A program made the translations under genes and the position numbers. A stretch of DNA of 39,664 bases from a virus. Shown here piece by piece: positions 32,271 to 38,516 of the stretch. The DNA is taken from the IMG/VR virus record IMGVR_UViG_3300045999_001070, positions 1-39,664 of that record; one strand, 5' to 3'. The notes under the pieces were generated by a model, which was not told the DNA's origin, did not search any database, and saw only the letters and a program-made list of their open reading frames with translations. Every line of letters begins with the position of its first letter. Position 1 is the stretch's first letter.

Positions 32271-32460
32271 CTAATGACCACGCCGAGTGTGAAGGAAAAC
32301 GCAGTCAACACAGAAGGAAAATCAAGGTTGTTGGTACTCGCTGCGTCTGGCACGCCATAACCGCATAGGAGGTGCAGTCACCAGCATCCGCAAATACCAA
32401 CACGACTGAGGACTGCCCGGGTCAGTCGGTTAGTCATCACCAAAGCAATGACACAATCCT
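32244..32460 (-). ncRNA. Candidate structured RNA ending at the late-leader terminator
   Basis: Nested complementary segments can form a long interrupted rod: TGTTGGTA (32329-32336) with TACCAACA (32395-32402), TGCG (32342-32345) with CGCA (32389-32392), CTGG (32347-32350) with CCAG (32381-32384), and GCAC (32350-32353) with GTGC (32372-32375) as an inner alternative. Two more hairpins are GACTG/CAGTC (32411-32415 and 32423-32427) and GTCAT/ATGAC (32433-32437 and 32448-32452). The leftward terminator with T8 gives the orientation. No protein frame or tRNA feature explains this stretch. It could be a leader RNA like the lambda pR' transcript or a regulatory RNA. The 5' end is a guess; no clear promoter is visible. 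Confidence 0.45.
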
Positions 32461-32597
32461 CATGCGTGTAAACAAAGATTAACAGAACTCAGAAAAACAG
32501 TAAATTTCTTTGGGGAGGGAACGGAGAAGGGCACGCAACAATCAAGGTCAAGACCCATCGATATAGACAAAAAGATAATTACAAAAGCAGCAATAAT

Positions 32598-32612
32598 AAG
32601 GGTCAGACCCTT
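32598..32612. promoter_or_regulatory. Palindrome AAGGGTCAGACCCTT with a weaker second site
   Basis: A perfect 15-bp inverted repeat centred on one base. A related, looser palindrome, GGTCAAGACC, lies about 53 bp to the left (32546-32555). Paired symmetric sites in a divergent control region are typical operators. On the plus strand the large one is followed by TTCCCTTTT, so a weak terminator is the alternative. Confidence 0.4.
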
Positions 32613-32756
32613 TTCCCTTTTGGCTAGCGTATGCGTAGCAATCAATCCAGTACACAATGACTAGCAGCAGCAGCCAACCATTGCCCATAGCCAATTGTTA
32701 AATCTCGAGGGGATGATGAGACACATTCCCCCAGCCATAACCCCTATTACACAATA

Positions 32757-32925
32757 GACAACTGCTATATATTTATATTAACAAAATTATATAACAATTA
32801 TATAAACACTCTATATATATTATATAGATATATATAGCCTATGACTATTGCCTATAAACAATACATTGTTAAATACAATGAACATAACCTATTGCATAAT
32901 ACTATAACCTATATATAATGCTTTA
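32757..32925. other. AT-rich tract with CCTAT repeats
   Basis: Dominated by A/T with runs of TATATA. CCTAT occurs at 32838, 32851, 32888 and 32908, and ACAAT/ATTGT half-sites occur near 32860-32880. It may serve DNA unwinding, promoter function or protein binding. CCTAT also appears twice beside the DnaA boxes (about 35863 and 35881). The spacing is not regular, so iterons are not claimed. Confidence 0.4.
32892..32919 (+). promoter_or_regulatory. Candidate rightward early promoter
   Basis: A perfect TATAAT (32914-32919) stands 16 bp after TTGCAT (32892-32897), a weak -35. Transcription would start near 32926 and give a leader of about 43 nt before the ArdC-like start at 32969. The AT-rich surroundings make chance -10 matches likely, so this is a moderate call. 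Confidence 0.45.
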
Positions 32926-32968
32926 CAGCAACACTGTTTTTAATAGTCAATTAAATAGGGGATTCGAT

Positions 32969-33847
32969 ATGACGACTATCTATCAGGAAATAACAGATTC
33001 AATCATTAGTGAACTAGAAAAAGGTGCTACGCCGTGGGTAAAGCCGTGGAATGCACCACAATCAGCGGATAAGAACATAGTCAGTGGTAACCCTTACCGT
33101 GGCATTAATCGGTTCATTACCGCAATGGTTAGTGGCATCAAAGGCTATAACAATCCAGCATGGGCAAGCTTAAAGCAATGGAATGAATTAGGCGGTCGAG
33201 TTCGTAAGGGTGAAAAGTCAACAAAAATTGTCTACTGGTCGCAAGCAAAAGATAAGAAAGCAGCAGCAGTCGGTGAAGATAAGTTTTATCAATTTGCAAT
33301 GGCTTACAGTGTTTTCAATGTTGAGCAGGTCGAAGGTATAGATATTATTGCCAGCGACGATATTCCAGTCAGTGACAATCAAAAGATTGAAGCTTGCGAA
33401 AGCAGAATCATTGCTACACAAGCAAAGTATTCTATAGGTGGTGACACTGCTTGCTATATCCCTTCAATAGATTCTATTCGTATGCCAGCACTAAATACAT
33501 TTCAATCCGCTGAGCACTACTACGCGACTTTCTTTCACGAACTAACACACTGGACTAGCGACAAAACGCGCTGTGATCGTGACTTATCTAAGGGTCGATT
33601 CGGTAATGCTGATTATGCTTTCGAGGAATTAGTCGCTGAACTAGGTGCAGCGTTTATGTGCCAGCAAATAGGTATCAAGGGCGACTTGCGACACGCTGGA
33701 TATATAGACCATTGGCTTAAGTGCTTGAAAGCAGATAGCAGAGCGATATTTAAAGCCAGTGCACTAGCACAACAAGCCAGCGATTTTCTGCTTATGTGCG
33801 GTACTGATAAGCAGGAACTAGTCAACGACGAATTACTAGCAGCATAA
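32969..33847 (+). CDS. ardC-like: ArdC-like antirestriction protein (ssDNA-binding domain + zincin)
   Basis: A 292-residue protein with the two-part ArdC layout. The N-terminal domain (about 1-125) has ATPWVKPWNAP, GNPYRGINRF, ASLKQWNELGGRVRKGEKST and YSVFNVEQVEG, the hallmark of the single-strand-DNA-binding ArdC_N domain. The C-terminal metallopeptidase has HELTH (190-194) with a downstream EELVAE carrying the third zinc ligand. ArdC proteins protect incoming DNA from type I and II restriction. The start at 32969 is set by GGGGAT 5 nt upstream; an earlier Met at 32918 lies in the promoter. As first rightward gene it would be made very early, as expected for antirestriction. Confidence 0.87.
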   Translation: MTTIYQEITDSIISELEKGATPWVKPWNAPQSADKNIVSGNPYRGINRFITAMVSGIKGYNNPAWASLKQWNELGGRVRKGEKSTKIVYWSQAKDKKAAAVGEDKFYQFAMAYSVFNVEQVEGIDIIASDDIPVSDNQKIEACESRIIATQAKYSIGGDTACYIPSIDSIRMPALNTFQSAEHYYATFFHELTHWTSDKTRCDRDLSKGRFGNADYAFEELVAELGAAFMCQQIGIKGDLRHAGYIDHWLKCLKADSRAIFKASALAQQASDFLLMCGTDKQELVNDELLAA

Positions 33848-33853
33848 ACAATG

Positions 33854-33872
33854 GCAGGGGATTTCCCCCTGC
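33854..33872 (+). terminator. G/C hairpin after the ArdC-like gene
   Basis: GCAGGGG and CCCCTGC form a 7-bp stem with a 5-nt loop, followed by TTTCC. The T-tract is short, so it is likely a partial terminator or mRNA end stabiliser that separates a high early dose of ArdC-like protein from the following small genes. Confidence 0.5.
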
Positions 33873-33898
33873 TTTCCTACACTTTAGGAGATCAGACG

Positions 33899-34138
33899 AT
33901 GATTTACGAACCGATAGAAGTATTCAAAGAGCAAGCAGGTTTAATTCCATCATTAGATACGCACGACAATGGTCAAAGCCAGTACGTATTACTTAATTTT
34001 GACGATGCACATGATCCAGAAAATGCCGGTGGGTACATTCGACTGACATTAGAAAACAATGGAGTTTACATTCAAGCATTTAATGCTGATGGTGACGTTA
34101 TTTTAGATCAATCAATTCATTGCAGCCAATTTAAATAA
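33899..34138 (+). CDS. Small acidic hypothetical protein, 79 aa
   Basis: AGGAGATC lies about 6 nt before the ATG at 33899; the longer reading from 33851 would run through the hairpin. Acidic, beta-type sequence (SQYVLLNFDDAHDPENAGGY, YIRLTLENNGVYIQAFNADG). Not recognised. Position in the block directly after ArdC suggests a host-takeover or anti-defence accessory role, as inference. Confidence 0.62.
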   Translation: MIYEPIEVFKEQAGLIPSLDTHDNGQSQYVLLNFDDAHDPENAGGYIRLTLENNGVYIQAFNADGDVILDQSIHCSQFK

Positions 34139-34150
34139 GGGGATTAGATA

Positions 34151-34399
34151 ATGTTTAATGATTATTACGAATTTAATATCGCTCAACAATTTTTACCAGC
34201 AATTATTAACGGCGATTATTCTGGATTAAATGATTTTGAAGTTAATTTGCTTGATGATTTTATAAATAAATATAGCAAATTAAACAATGCAACATGGGAT
34301 ATTGATCCCATAGAAAATCAAAGCAGCCATTTTATAAATTGTGACATTACCGAATTGTTTTCTGATTGTTATAACGTCAAGTTGCACTTTACTAAATAA
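34151..34399 (+). CDS. Small acidic protein (possibly DUF6926-like), 82 aa
   Basis: FLPAIINGDYSGLNDFEVNL, a central ATWDIDPIENQ and SHFINCDITELFSDCYNVKL resemble small proteins found near ArdC-type genes on other mobile elements (a DUF6926-like pattern). Acidic with two to three Cys; no known activity. GGGGAT 6 nt before ATG. Confidence 0.6.
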   Translation: MFNDYYEFNIAQQFLPAIINGDYSGLNDFEVNLLDDFINKYSKLNNATWDIDPIENQSSHFINCDITELFSDCYNVKLHFTK

Positions 34400-34417
34400 T
34401 TAAAGAGGGGATTAGAA

Positions 34418-34657
34418 ATGAGATTAGACCATGCCAGAATTCTATTTGCTTACTTATCAAACTTTCCATTATCTGAAATGGAAGCATTAAAAAATGCCAC
34501 TGAAACATGGGTAAATGCTGCTTTAAATGGTAACTATTCTGAAGCGGTAAATGCTAGGGCGGGATTTTATGCAACTGTAGCCAATGCAACTAATAACCTG
34601 ATAGAGCACGATTTTAGATATATCGAGCAGGTTATTAACGAGGAAATAAAGGGCTAA
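34418..34657 (+). CDS. Small helical hypothetical protein, 79 aa
   Basis: Helical throughout (ARILFAYLSNFPLSEMEALK, ETWVNAALNGNYSEAVNARA, IEQVINEEIKG). No membrane segment, no motif. GGGGAT 5 nt before ATG. Part of the run of small rightward genes between the ArdC-like gene and the terminator at 35097. Confidence 0.6.
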   Translation: MRLDHARILFAYLSNFPLSEMEALKNATETWVNAALNGNYSEAVNARAGFYATVANATNNLIEHDFRYIEQVINEEIKG

Positions 34658-34659
34658 CA

Positions 34660-34746
34660 ATGCTTAAAACATTACTTGAATTGATAGCAGGTACGCTTTG
34701 TTTCCTGATTATGTACGTGTTTTTTATCGTTTTATTATCTGTTTAA
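34660..34746 (+). CDS. Membrane miniprotein, 28 aa
   Basis: Begins MLKTLLELIAGTLCFLIMYV, followed by FFIVLLSV: one transmembrane helix and nothing else. The end of the previous gene (AAAGGGC, close to its stop) can serve as its ribosome site. Very short, so the call rests on placement in a tight operon and on its strikingly hydrophobic content. Confidence 0.4.
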   Translation: MLKTLLELIAGTLCFLIMYVFFIVLLSV

Positions 34747-34758
34747 TAGGGGATTAAC

Positions 34759-35067
34759 ATGGATTACATAAAAGAATTGAATCAACTGGTTACAGTTTGC
34801 TCAGAGCAAGCTCAAAAATTAGCACAAGAAAATGCTAATAATGGCAACTATGAACCATTATATTTATATTATAAGCACTCTACAGAATGGGAAAACGGGC
34901 ACTTGTTAATGGTTCCCGATTCTAAAAAACAACCTGAAGGGTACATTTTAGCTACTGGTGCAGGTCTAAAATGTAATGTCGCATTCTCATACTATTGGCA
35001 ATGGATTAAAGACAATTCAACGCGCTTGCCGATTCTGGCATGGGGAACAAATAAATTATGGGCTTAA
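34759..35067 (+). CDS. Hypothetical protein, 102 aa
   Basis: An N-terminal helix (YIKELNQLVTVCSEQAQKLA) followed by a mixed alpha/beta part with many aromatics (EPLYLYYKHSTEWENGHLLM, FSYYWQWIKDNSTRLPI). GGGGAT 4 nt before ATG. The last gene before a strong terminator. No family recognised. Confidence 0.6.
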   Translation: MDYIKELNQLVTVCSEQAQKLAQENANNGNYEPLYLYYKHSTEWENGHLLMVPDSKKQPEGYILATGAGLKCNVAFSYYWQWIKDNSTRLPILAWGTNKLWA

Positions 35068-35096
35068 AGCACTTTTAAGACGTTTAATTTATTCAG

Positions 35097-35124
35097 GCTA
35101 GTCTGGTATAGGCTAGCTTTTTTT
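35097..35124 (+). terminator. Strong intrinsic terminator
   Basis: GCTAGTCT and AGGCTAGC form an 8-bp stem (one G-T pair) with loop GGTAT, followed by seven T residues. It ends the ArdC-led rightward transcript. Just upstream is TTTTAAGACGTTT (35073-35085), repeated before the next terminator. Confidence 0.88.
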
Positions 35125-35165
35125 ATCGCCTTGTAGGCGGTTTAAATCAATTTAAAGGGGATATT

Positions 35166-35384
35166 ATGGGCAAGCTTAAAGAAAGCATTATCGTATCAAG
35201 TGAATACAATGATTTAATTGTCGATGAAACAATAGATTACCAGCGAATAATTGATGCACTTATCGAAGGTGCAACTGCTTTCAGAATGTTGTCTAACCAT
35301 TGTCCGGTTGACGAAAAGCATTATTTTGTAGATAAGCAGGATGAATTATTAAATTGTGCGGCAGTTATGCAATCTTTCGTATAA
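35166..35384 (+). CDS. Small acidic hypothetical protein, 72 aa
   Basis: VSSEYNDLIVDETIDYQRII and DALIEGATAFRMLSNH predict helices; acidic overall. It has its own GGGGAT site, and terminators lie on both sides (35097-35124 and 35401-35443), so it seems to be a single-gene unit. The leader contains CGCC/GGCG (about 35127-35139) and a TTTAAA repeat. Function unknown. Confidence 0.6.
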   Translation: MGKLKESIIVSSEYNDLIVDETIDYQRIIDALIEGATAFRMLSNHCPVDEKHYFVDKQDELLNCAAVMQSFV

Positions 35385-35400
35385 GCCGTTTTAAGACGTT

Positions 35401-35443
35401 TTCAGGGTGGGATGGTATCTTTCCATTCCCATGCCTGAATTTT
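35401..35443 (+). terminator. Probable intrinsic terminator with long bulged stem
   Basis: TTCAGG with CCTGAA at the base and TGGGATGG with CCATTCCCA inside (one bulge each) form a stem of about 14 bp around a TATCTTT loop, followed by TTTT. It follows the 72-aa gene and is preceded by TTTTAAGACGTTT (35388-35400), the same 13 bases found before the terminator at 35097. Confidence 0.65.
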
Positions 35444-35491
35444 CAGTCCTACGCGCCCGTATGCGCGTTTAAACCCTACTCTGGAGGAACT

Positions 35492-35704
35492 ATGCCCACT
35501 CCTAAGAAACTCTACGCTATCACTCCGCTGGCACAGCCGGACGCGCAGCCGGACGCAAGACCCAAAAGGGTAAAACCCCAAGTCCCTAAAGCTACTTCAA
35601 TCCTAGATCAGAATTTCAATTACACAAGTTCGGCAGGTACAGACTTGCGTGCCAAATTTAAAGCTATGGGATTCAAAACCCCGAAGGTAAAAAGAGTTAG
35701 GTAA
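35492..35704 (+). CDS. Basic Pro-rich hypothetical protein, 70 aa
   Basis: GGAGG lies 5 nt before the ATG at 35492; a longer in-frame reading from 35354 would pass through the terminator hairpin. The protein is Lys/Arg/Pro-rich (MPTPKKLYAITPLAQPDAQP), with an Arg/Lys tail (AKFKAMGFKTPKVKRVR) that may bind nucleic acid. It stands immediately left of the DnaA-box region. Unknown family. Confidence 0.58.
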   Translation: MPTPKKLYAITPLAQPDAQPDARPKRVKPQVPKATSILDQNFNYTSSAGTDLRAKFKAMGFKTPKVKRVR

Positions 35705-35967
35705 TTGTTACTGCTTAATTTTTAAGCACCTATTATAAGTTTTTATATAGAGATAAAGAAGATAGTCGATAGTTCTTTGTATAAAGAACTATTAATAGAC
35801 TTTATATATATCAAGAACCATGCCAGATAAAGTTATCCACAGGTTATCCACAGATAGATAGTCCCTATTGCTATCAGAAAACCTATAATTATTATTCATA
35901 GACAATAATCCGCTAATCAATTACATTTCGTTTGCATCATCTTTTTTAATGACAACTAGGGGGATTT
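35705..35967. other. Candidate replication origin region with DnaA boxes
   Basis: A 263-bp AT-rich gap. Two perfect TTATCCACA boxes lie at 35833-35841 and 35844-35852, in the same orientation and 11 bp apart, one helical turn. A 10-bp inverted repeat with a 4-base loop (ATAGTTCTTT / AAAGAACTAT) is at 35769-35792. Long A/T tracts flank both. This is the classical make-up of a DnaA-dependent origin. No initiator or replisome gene was recognised elsewhere, which increases the interest. Activity is not shown. Confidence 0.6.
35833..35852 (+). promoter_or_regulatory. Two tandem DnaA boxes
   Basis: TTATCCACA twice, separated by GG. This is the high-affinity consensus bound by bacterial DnaA. I found no other exact copy on either strand of the window by eye. 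Confidence 0.75.
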
Positions 35968-36117
35968 ATGAAGTATCTATTCGCTTTGTGGTTAGCTGTT
36001 ACTGCTCCGCTTGTGTACGCCTCATGCACGTATCACACCTACTGTGACGCGTCTGGACGCTGCACTAACTGTTCTACTTGCTGTTACGGAAACAACTGCA
36101 ACACTACTTGCTACTAA
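35968..36117 (+). CDS. Secreted cysteine-rich miniprotein, 49 aa
   Basis: A signal peptide (MKYLFALWLAVTAPLVYA, cleavage likely after residue 18) precedes about 31 residues with eight cysteines (positions 20, 26, 32, 35, 38, 39, 44, 48). The spacing suggests four disulphides in the periplasm, knottin-like in density, with Tyr/Asn/Thr between. The ribosome site is GGGGAT, 2 nt before ATG. I recall similar unnamed small Cys-rich proteins in other phages. A role against competing phages, at the envelope or in signalling is open; the metal-binding alternative is less likely after export. Confidence 0.65.
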   Translation: MKYLFALWLAVTAPLVYASCTYHTYCDASGRCTNCSTCCYGNNCNTTCY

Positions 36118-36149
36118 ACTAACTAGACAACCCTTTCGGGAGATCAGGC

Positions 36150-36428
36150 ATGACATATTTAAAAGACATCAAACTGTGCGTAGATTGTTTTTTTTACGGC
36201 ACACCACACAATCAACGTGATCGTTGCATAAACCCAAAACTAACCACAGTTGATTTAGTTACTGGCAACGCTGAGTTCCCCTACTGCTACGCAGAGAGAC
36301 GCACCACACTGCCAAACCATTGTGGAGAGACAGCTACCCTGTTCGTTTTAAACAGAGAAGCAGAGGCAGACCGACTAGGCCGTTTAAAGGAGCTGGAGGA
36401 GGTTATGCGTGAAGCCCCTACCTTTTAG
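36150..36428 (+). CDS. Conserved Cys-rich phage protein (zinc-binding type), 92 aa
   Basis: The pattern LCVDCFFYG, then RCINPK, DLVTGNAEFPYCYAERR and NHCGETATLF is a familiar small phage protein with conserved Cys that probably bind zinc. The C-terminal 25 residues are a charged helix. GGGAGATC before the ATG. It is encoded ahead of the recombination module and its end overlaps the next gene. Function unknown. Confidence 0.68.
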   Translation: MTYLKDIKLCVDCFFYGTPHNQRDRCINPKLTTVDLVTGNAEFPYCYAERRTTLPNHCGETATLFVLNREAEADRLGRLKELEEVMREAPTF

Positions 36429-36618
36429 TCAGGATGACGTTAATCGCGCCATAGAGAGGCTTACGTCAGTTCTGGAGGACGAATTCGGGAATGACATTGC
36501 CGCATGGGGATCAGCTACTCTGGTGCTGCTCTGCTCAATCATAGACATGACAGAAGCAGACAGACAGGAGATTGCTGAGCTTATCTTAAAACAACCACAT
36601 CACGGGGATTTGCAATGA
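36409..36618 (+). CDS. Small hypothetical protein with GTG start, 69 aa
   Basis: GAGGAGG lies upstream of a GTG at 36409, 20 bp inside the end of the preceding gene. A helical protein with a hydrophobic middle (ATLVLLCSIIDMTEADRQEI). It is the full-length form of the fragment at 1-60. The stop overlaps the exonuclease ATG. The sequence resembles a short regulator or adaptor, without recognisable motif. Confidence 0.65.
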   Translation: MKPLPFSQDDVNRAIERLTSVLEDEFGNDIAAWGSATLVLLCSIIDMTEADRQEIAELILKQPHHGDLQ

Positions 36619-37520
36619 CAAGCGTAAACACAGATGATTTTGCACCAGAGGTACGTAATGCAGCATGGTGGTCAGGTGACAGCCGCCTAGCAGCTAATGG
36701 TAGGGCAGCAGACGCTATCCTTGTTAAGCAGGGAAAGAAGGAGCCGCCTGACTTATCTGACGTGGAGGAAGTACAAATGGGTAAGGTGATGGAGCCAACC
36801 ATTGCCAGACTGTTCCAAGACAAGCACAAGATAGAACTCAAGGACGCTGACTATGTTCTTTCGCATAAGACTGAGCCGTGGCTTAAATCTCATTTTGATT
36901 ACATCTCAGCAAATGGACGAATACTCGTTGAATGCAAAAACTACAACATGGGCGTTTTGTCTAAGTTCGACGAAGAAACAAACATGGTTCCTGCTCCAGA
37001 TATGGCGCAACTCGTCCACGAAGCGGCCTGTCATAACGTGGATGAGATTTATCTTGCGGTCTTGTTTGGTGGACAGAAGTTCAGAACATTCCACTTCACA
37101 ATCAGTCAGGAGATGAAGGATGAGCTTGTCAAAGAGATGGCAAAGTTTTGGGGCATTGTCGTATCGAATGCCGAGCCGCAGCCTAGTGATGTTGAGTCCA
37201 CAAAGCTTATCTGGCCTATTTCGAGTGAAGAGACGGCAACTGCTACAGGCGCGGTGGAACAGGCTTGTTCTGTCCTTAGTGAATACAAGGCACGCATCAA
37301 ACAACTTGAAACGGAAGCAGAGAAAGTCGAAGTTGCGATCAGGGAATACATGGGTGCGAAAGGTTCGCTGGTTAGCGTGGATGGAAAGACGCTTGTAACG
37401 TGGCGAAATTCCAAACCTAGTAAAAAGTTTGCGTCTGATTTGTTTCAACAAGCCATGCCTGATGTTTACCAGAAGTTTGTAATTGAAATGCCCGGCAGTC
37501 GTAGATTTTTACTTAAATAA
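36615..37520 (+). CDS. YqaJ-like viral recombinase / exonuclease (copy B)
   Basis: 301 residues, homologous to 57-962 with about 24 substitutions. The active-site segments are kept (GKVMEP, HFDY, ECK). Changes cluster in the last 35 residues (for example SKKFASDLFQQ here, SMKFSGELFKQ there, and EMPGSRRF against EVNGSRRF), a region that may touch the annealing protein. Same ribosome site and ATGA overlap as copy A. Confidence 0.88.
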   Translation: MTSVNTDDFAPEVRNAAWWSGDSRLAANGRAADAILVKQGKKEPPDLSDVEEVQMGKVMEPTIARLFQDKHKIELKDADYVLSHKTEPWLKSHFDYISANGRILVECKNYNMGVLSKFDEETNMVPAPDMAQLVHEAACHNVDEIYLAVLFGGQKFRTFHFTISQEMKDELVKEMAKFWGIVVSNAEPQPSDVESTKLIWPISSEETATATGAVEQACSVLSEYKARIKQLETEAEKVEVAIREYMGAKGSLVSVDGKTLVTWRNSKPSKKFASDLFQQAMPDVYQKFVIEMPGSRRFLLK

Positions 37521-37530
37521 GGGGATGAGA

Positions 37531-37710
37531 ATGAATGTATTTCCAACGTCAATTCATCAGAGTGATGGAATGACATTAAGAGACTACTTAGCAGCACAAG
37601 CCATGCAATCGTTACTTTGGAATCCTGATGCTAACTTAGATTCAAAAGAAGATGTGTGTGCAGCAGCCTATGAATATGCAGATGAGATGATGAAAGCGAG
37701 GGCAACATGA
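37531..37710 (+). CDS. Small conserved hypothetical protein, 59 aa (copy B)
   Basis: Homologue of 973-1155, one codon shorter. The N-terminal third differs almost completely (MNVFPTSIHQSDGMT against MKAFPTPSQQTEQGMD), while the LRDYLAAQAMQSLLW and AAYEYADEMMKAR helices are conserved. The start at 37531 has GGGG 6 nt upstream; ATG at 37525 lies too near that site. Uneven divergence points to an unconstrained N-terminus. Confidence 0.78.
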   Translation: MNVFPTSIHQSDGMTLRDYLAAQAMQSLLWNPDANLDSKEDVCAAAYEYADEMMKARAT

Positions 37711-38516
37711 GTAACATAGTTCCGTATCAAGACATAGAAAAGATGGCAATAGCAGTCGCTAAGTCTGGATTGTTTAACGTCAAGACAGCAGAGGAAGCTA
37801 TGGCCTTAATGCTAGTAGCACAGGCAGAGGGTTCACACCCTGCTATAGCTGCGCGTGACTACCACGTTATCCAAGGTAGGCCAGCATTAAAAGCAGACGC
37901 AATGATGGCTAGGTTCCAGCAAGCAGGGGGCAAAGTTGAATGGACGGAGTACACAGATGAGCGAGTTACTGGTGTTTTTAGTCACCCCGCTGGCGGGAGT
38001 CTTGCTATTACTTGGACTATTGAAATGGGAAAGAATATCGGGTTGGTTAAACCGGGTAGTGGATGGCACAAATATCCTAGAGCTATGCTCAGAGCGCGCT
38101 GCATATCAGAAGGTATTCGATCCGTATATCCCGGCTGTGTCGCAGGTGTTTACACGCCAGAGGAAGTATCGGACATGGAGCCGCCAAAGCACCATCAGGA
38201 AGTCAACATGGGCAAAGCGGAAGTCGTGGTCGAAGAAATAAAGAAAGCCAAAGAAAGAAAAGAAGGTGAGATTTTTTTGCCACTGTTCGTTCCGGGGATA
38301 GAGGAGCCGTTCAGCGAATCAACGGATTTAGCAGAGTGGGAGATTTCTTTTCACGACATGGTTCACAAAATAAAGGCAAGCCAAAAGCTTAGCGGTGATA
38401 CCAAACGCGACAAACTAAAGATGCTTAAAGACGCAAATACCGAAGTAATAGATAAATTGGAAGCACCTGCAAAAATGAAAGTCATGGCTGCTGCAAACTC
38501 TCTGGAGGAAGTATGA
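37707..38516 (+). CDS. recT-like: RecT-like annealing protein (copy B)
   Basis: 269 residues, about 91 % identical to 1152-1961. The core (ARDYHVIQGRPALKADAMMA, KYPRAMLRARCISEGIR) is unchanged; differences lie at the N-terminus (MAIAVAKS against MAVVIAKS), at TDERVTG against TDDCVTG, and in the C-terminal charged tail. Both copies look intact, with no sign of decay in either. Confidence 0.72.
   Translation: MSNIVPYQDIEKMAIAVAKSGLFNVKTAEEAMALMLVAQAEGSHPAIAARDYHVIQGRPALKADAMMARFQQAGGKVEWTEYTDERVTGVFSHPAGGSLAITWTIEMGKNIGLVKPGSGWHKYPRAMLRARCISEGIRSVYPGCVAGVYTPEEVSDMEPPKHHQEVNMGKAEVVVEEIKKAKERKEGEIFLPLFVPGIEEPFSESTDLAEWEISFHDMVHKIKASQKLSGDTKRDKLKMLKDANTEVIDKLEAPAKMKVMAAANSLEEV

Larger units (their letters stand above)
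32203..32968. other. Divergent control region between late (left) and early (right) operons
   Basis: A 766-bp gap with no convincing protein gene. From left to right it holds an intrinsic terminator facing left (32244-32270), a GC-richer structured stretch (to about 32460) proposed as an RNA, two GGTC/GACC palindromes (32545-32556 and 32598-32612), and an AT-rich tract with short CCTAT repeats (32757-32925) containing a candidate rightward promoter. The only larger reading frame (32460-32657, leftward) begins with TTG and has no ribosome site. Confidence 0.7.

Noticed and set aside
32460-32657. Leftward 65-codon frame with a hydrophobic stretch in the control region
   Set aside because: It starts with TTG without a Shine-Dalgarno site and lies across the palindrome region; chance frame is more likely.
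36906-37451. Leftward reading frame of 181 codons inside the copy B exonuclease gene
   Set aside because: Antisense to a clear YqaJ-type gene; the corresponding frame in copy A is interrupted at different positions, so it is not conserved.
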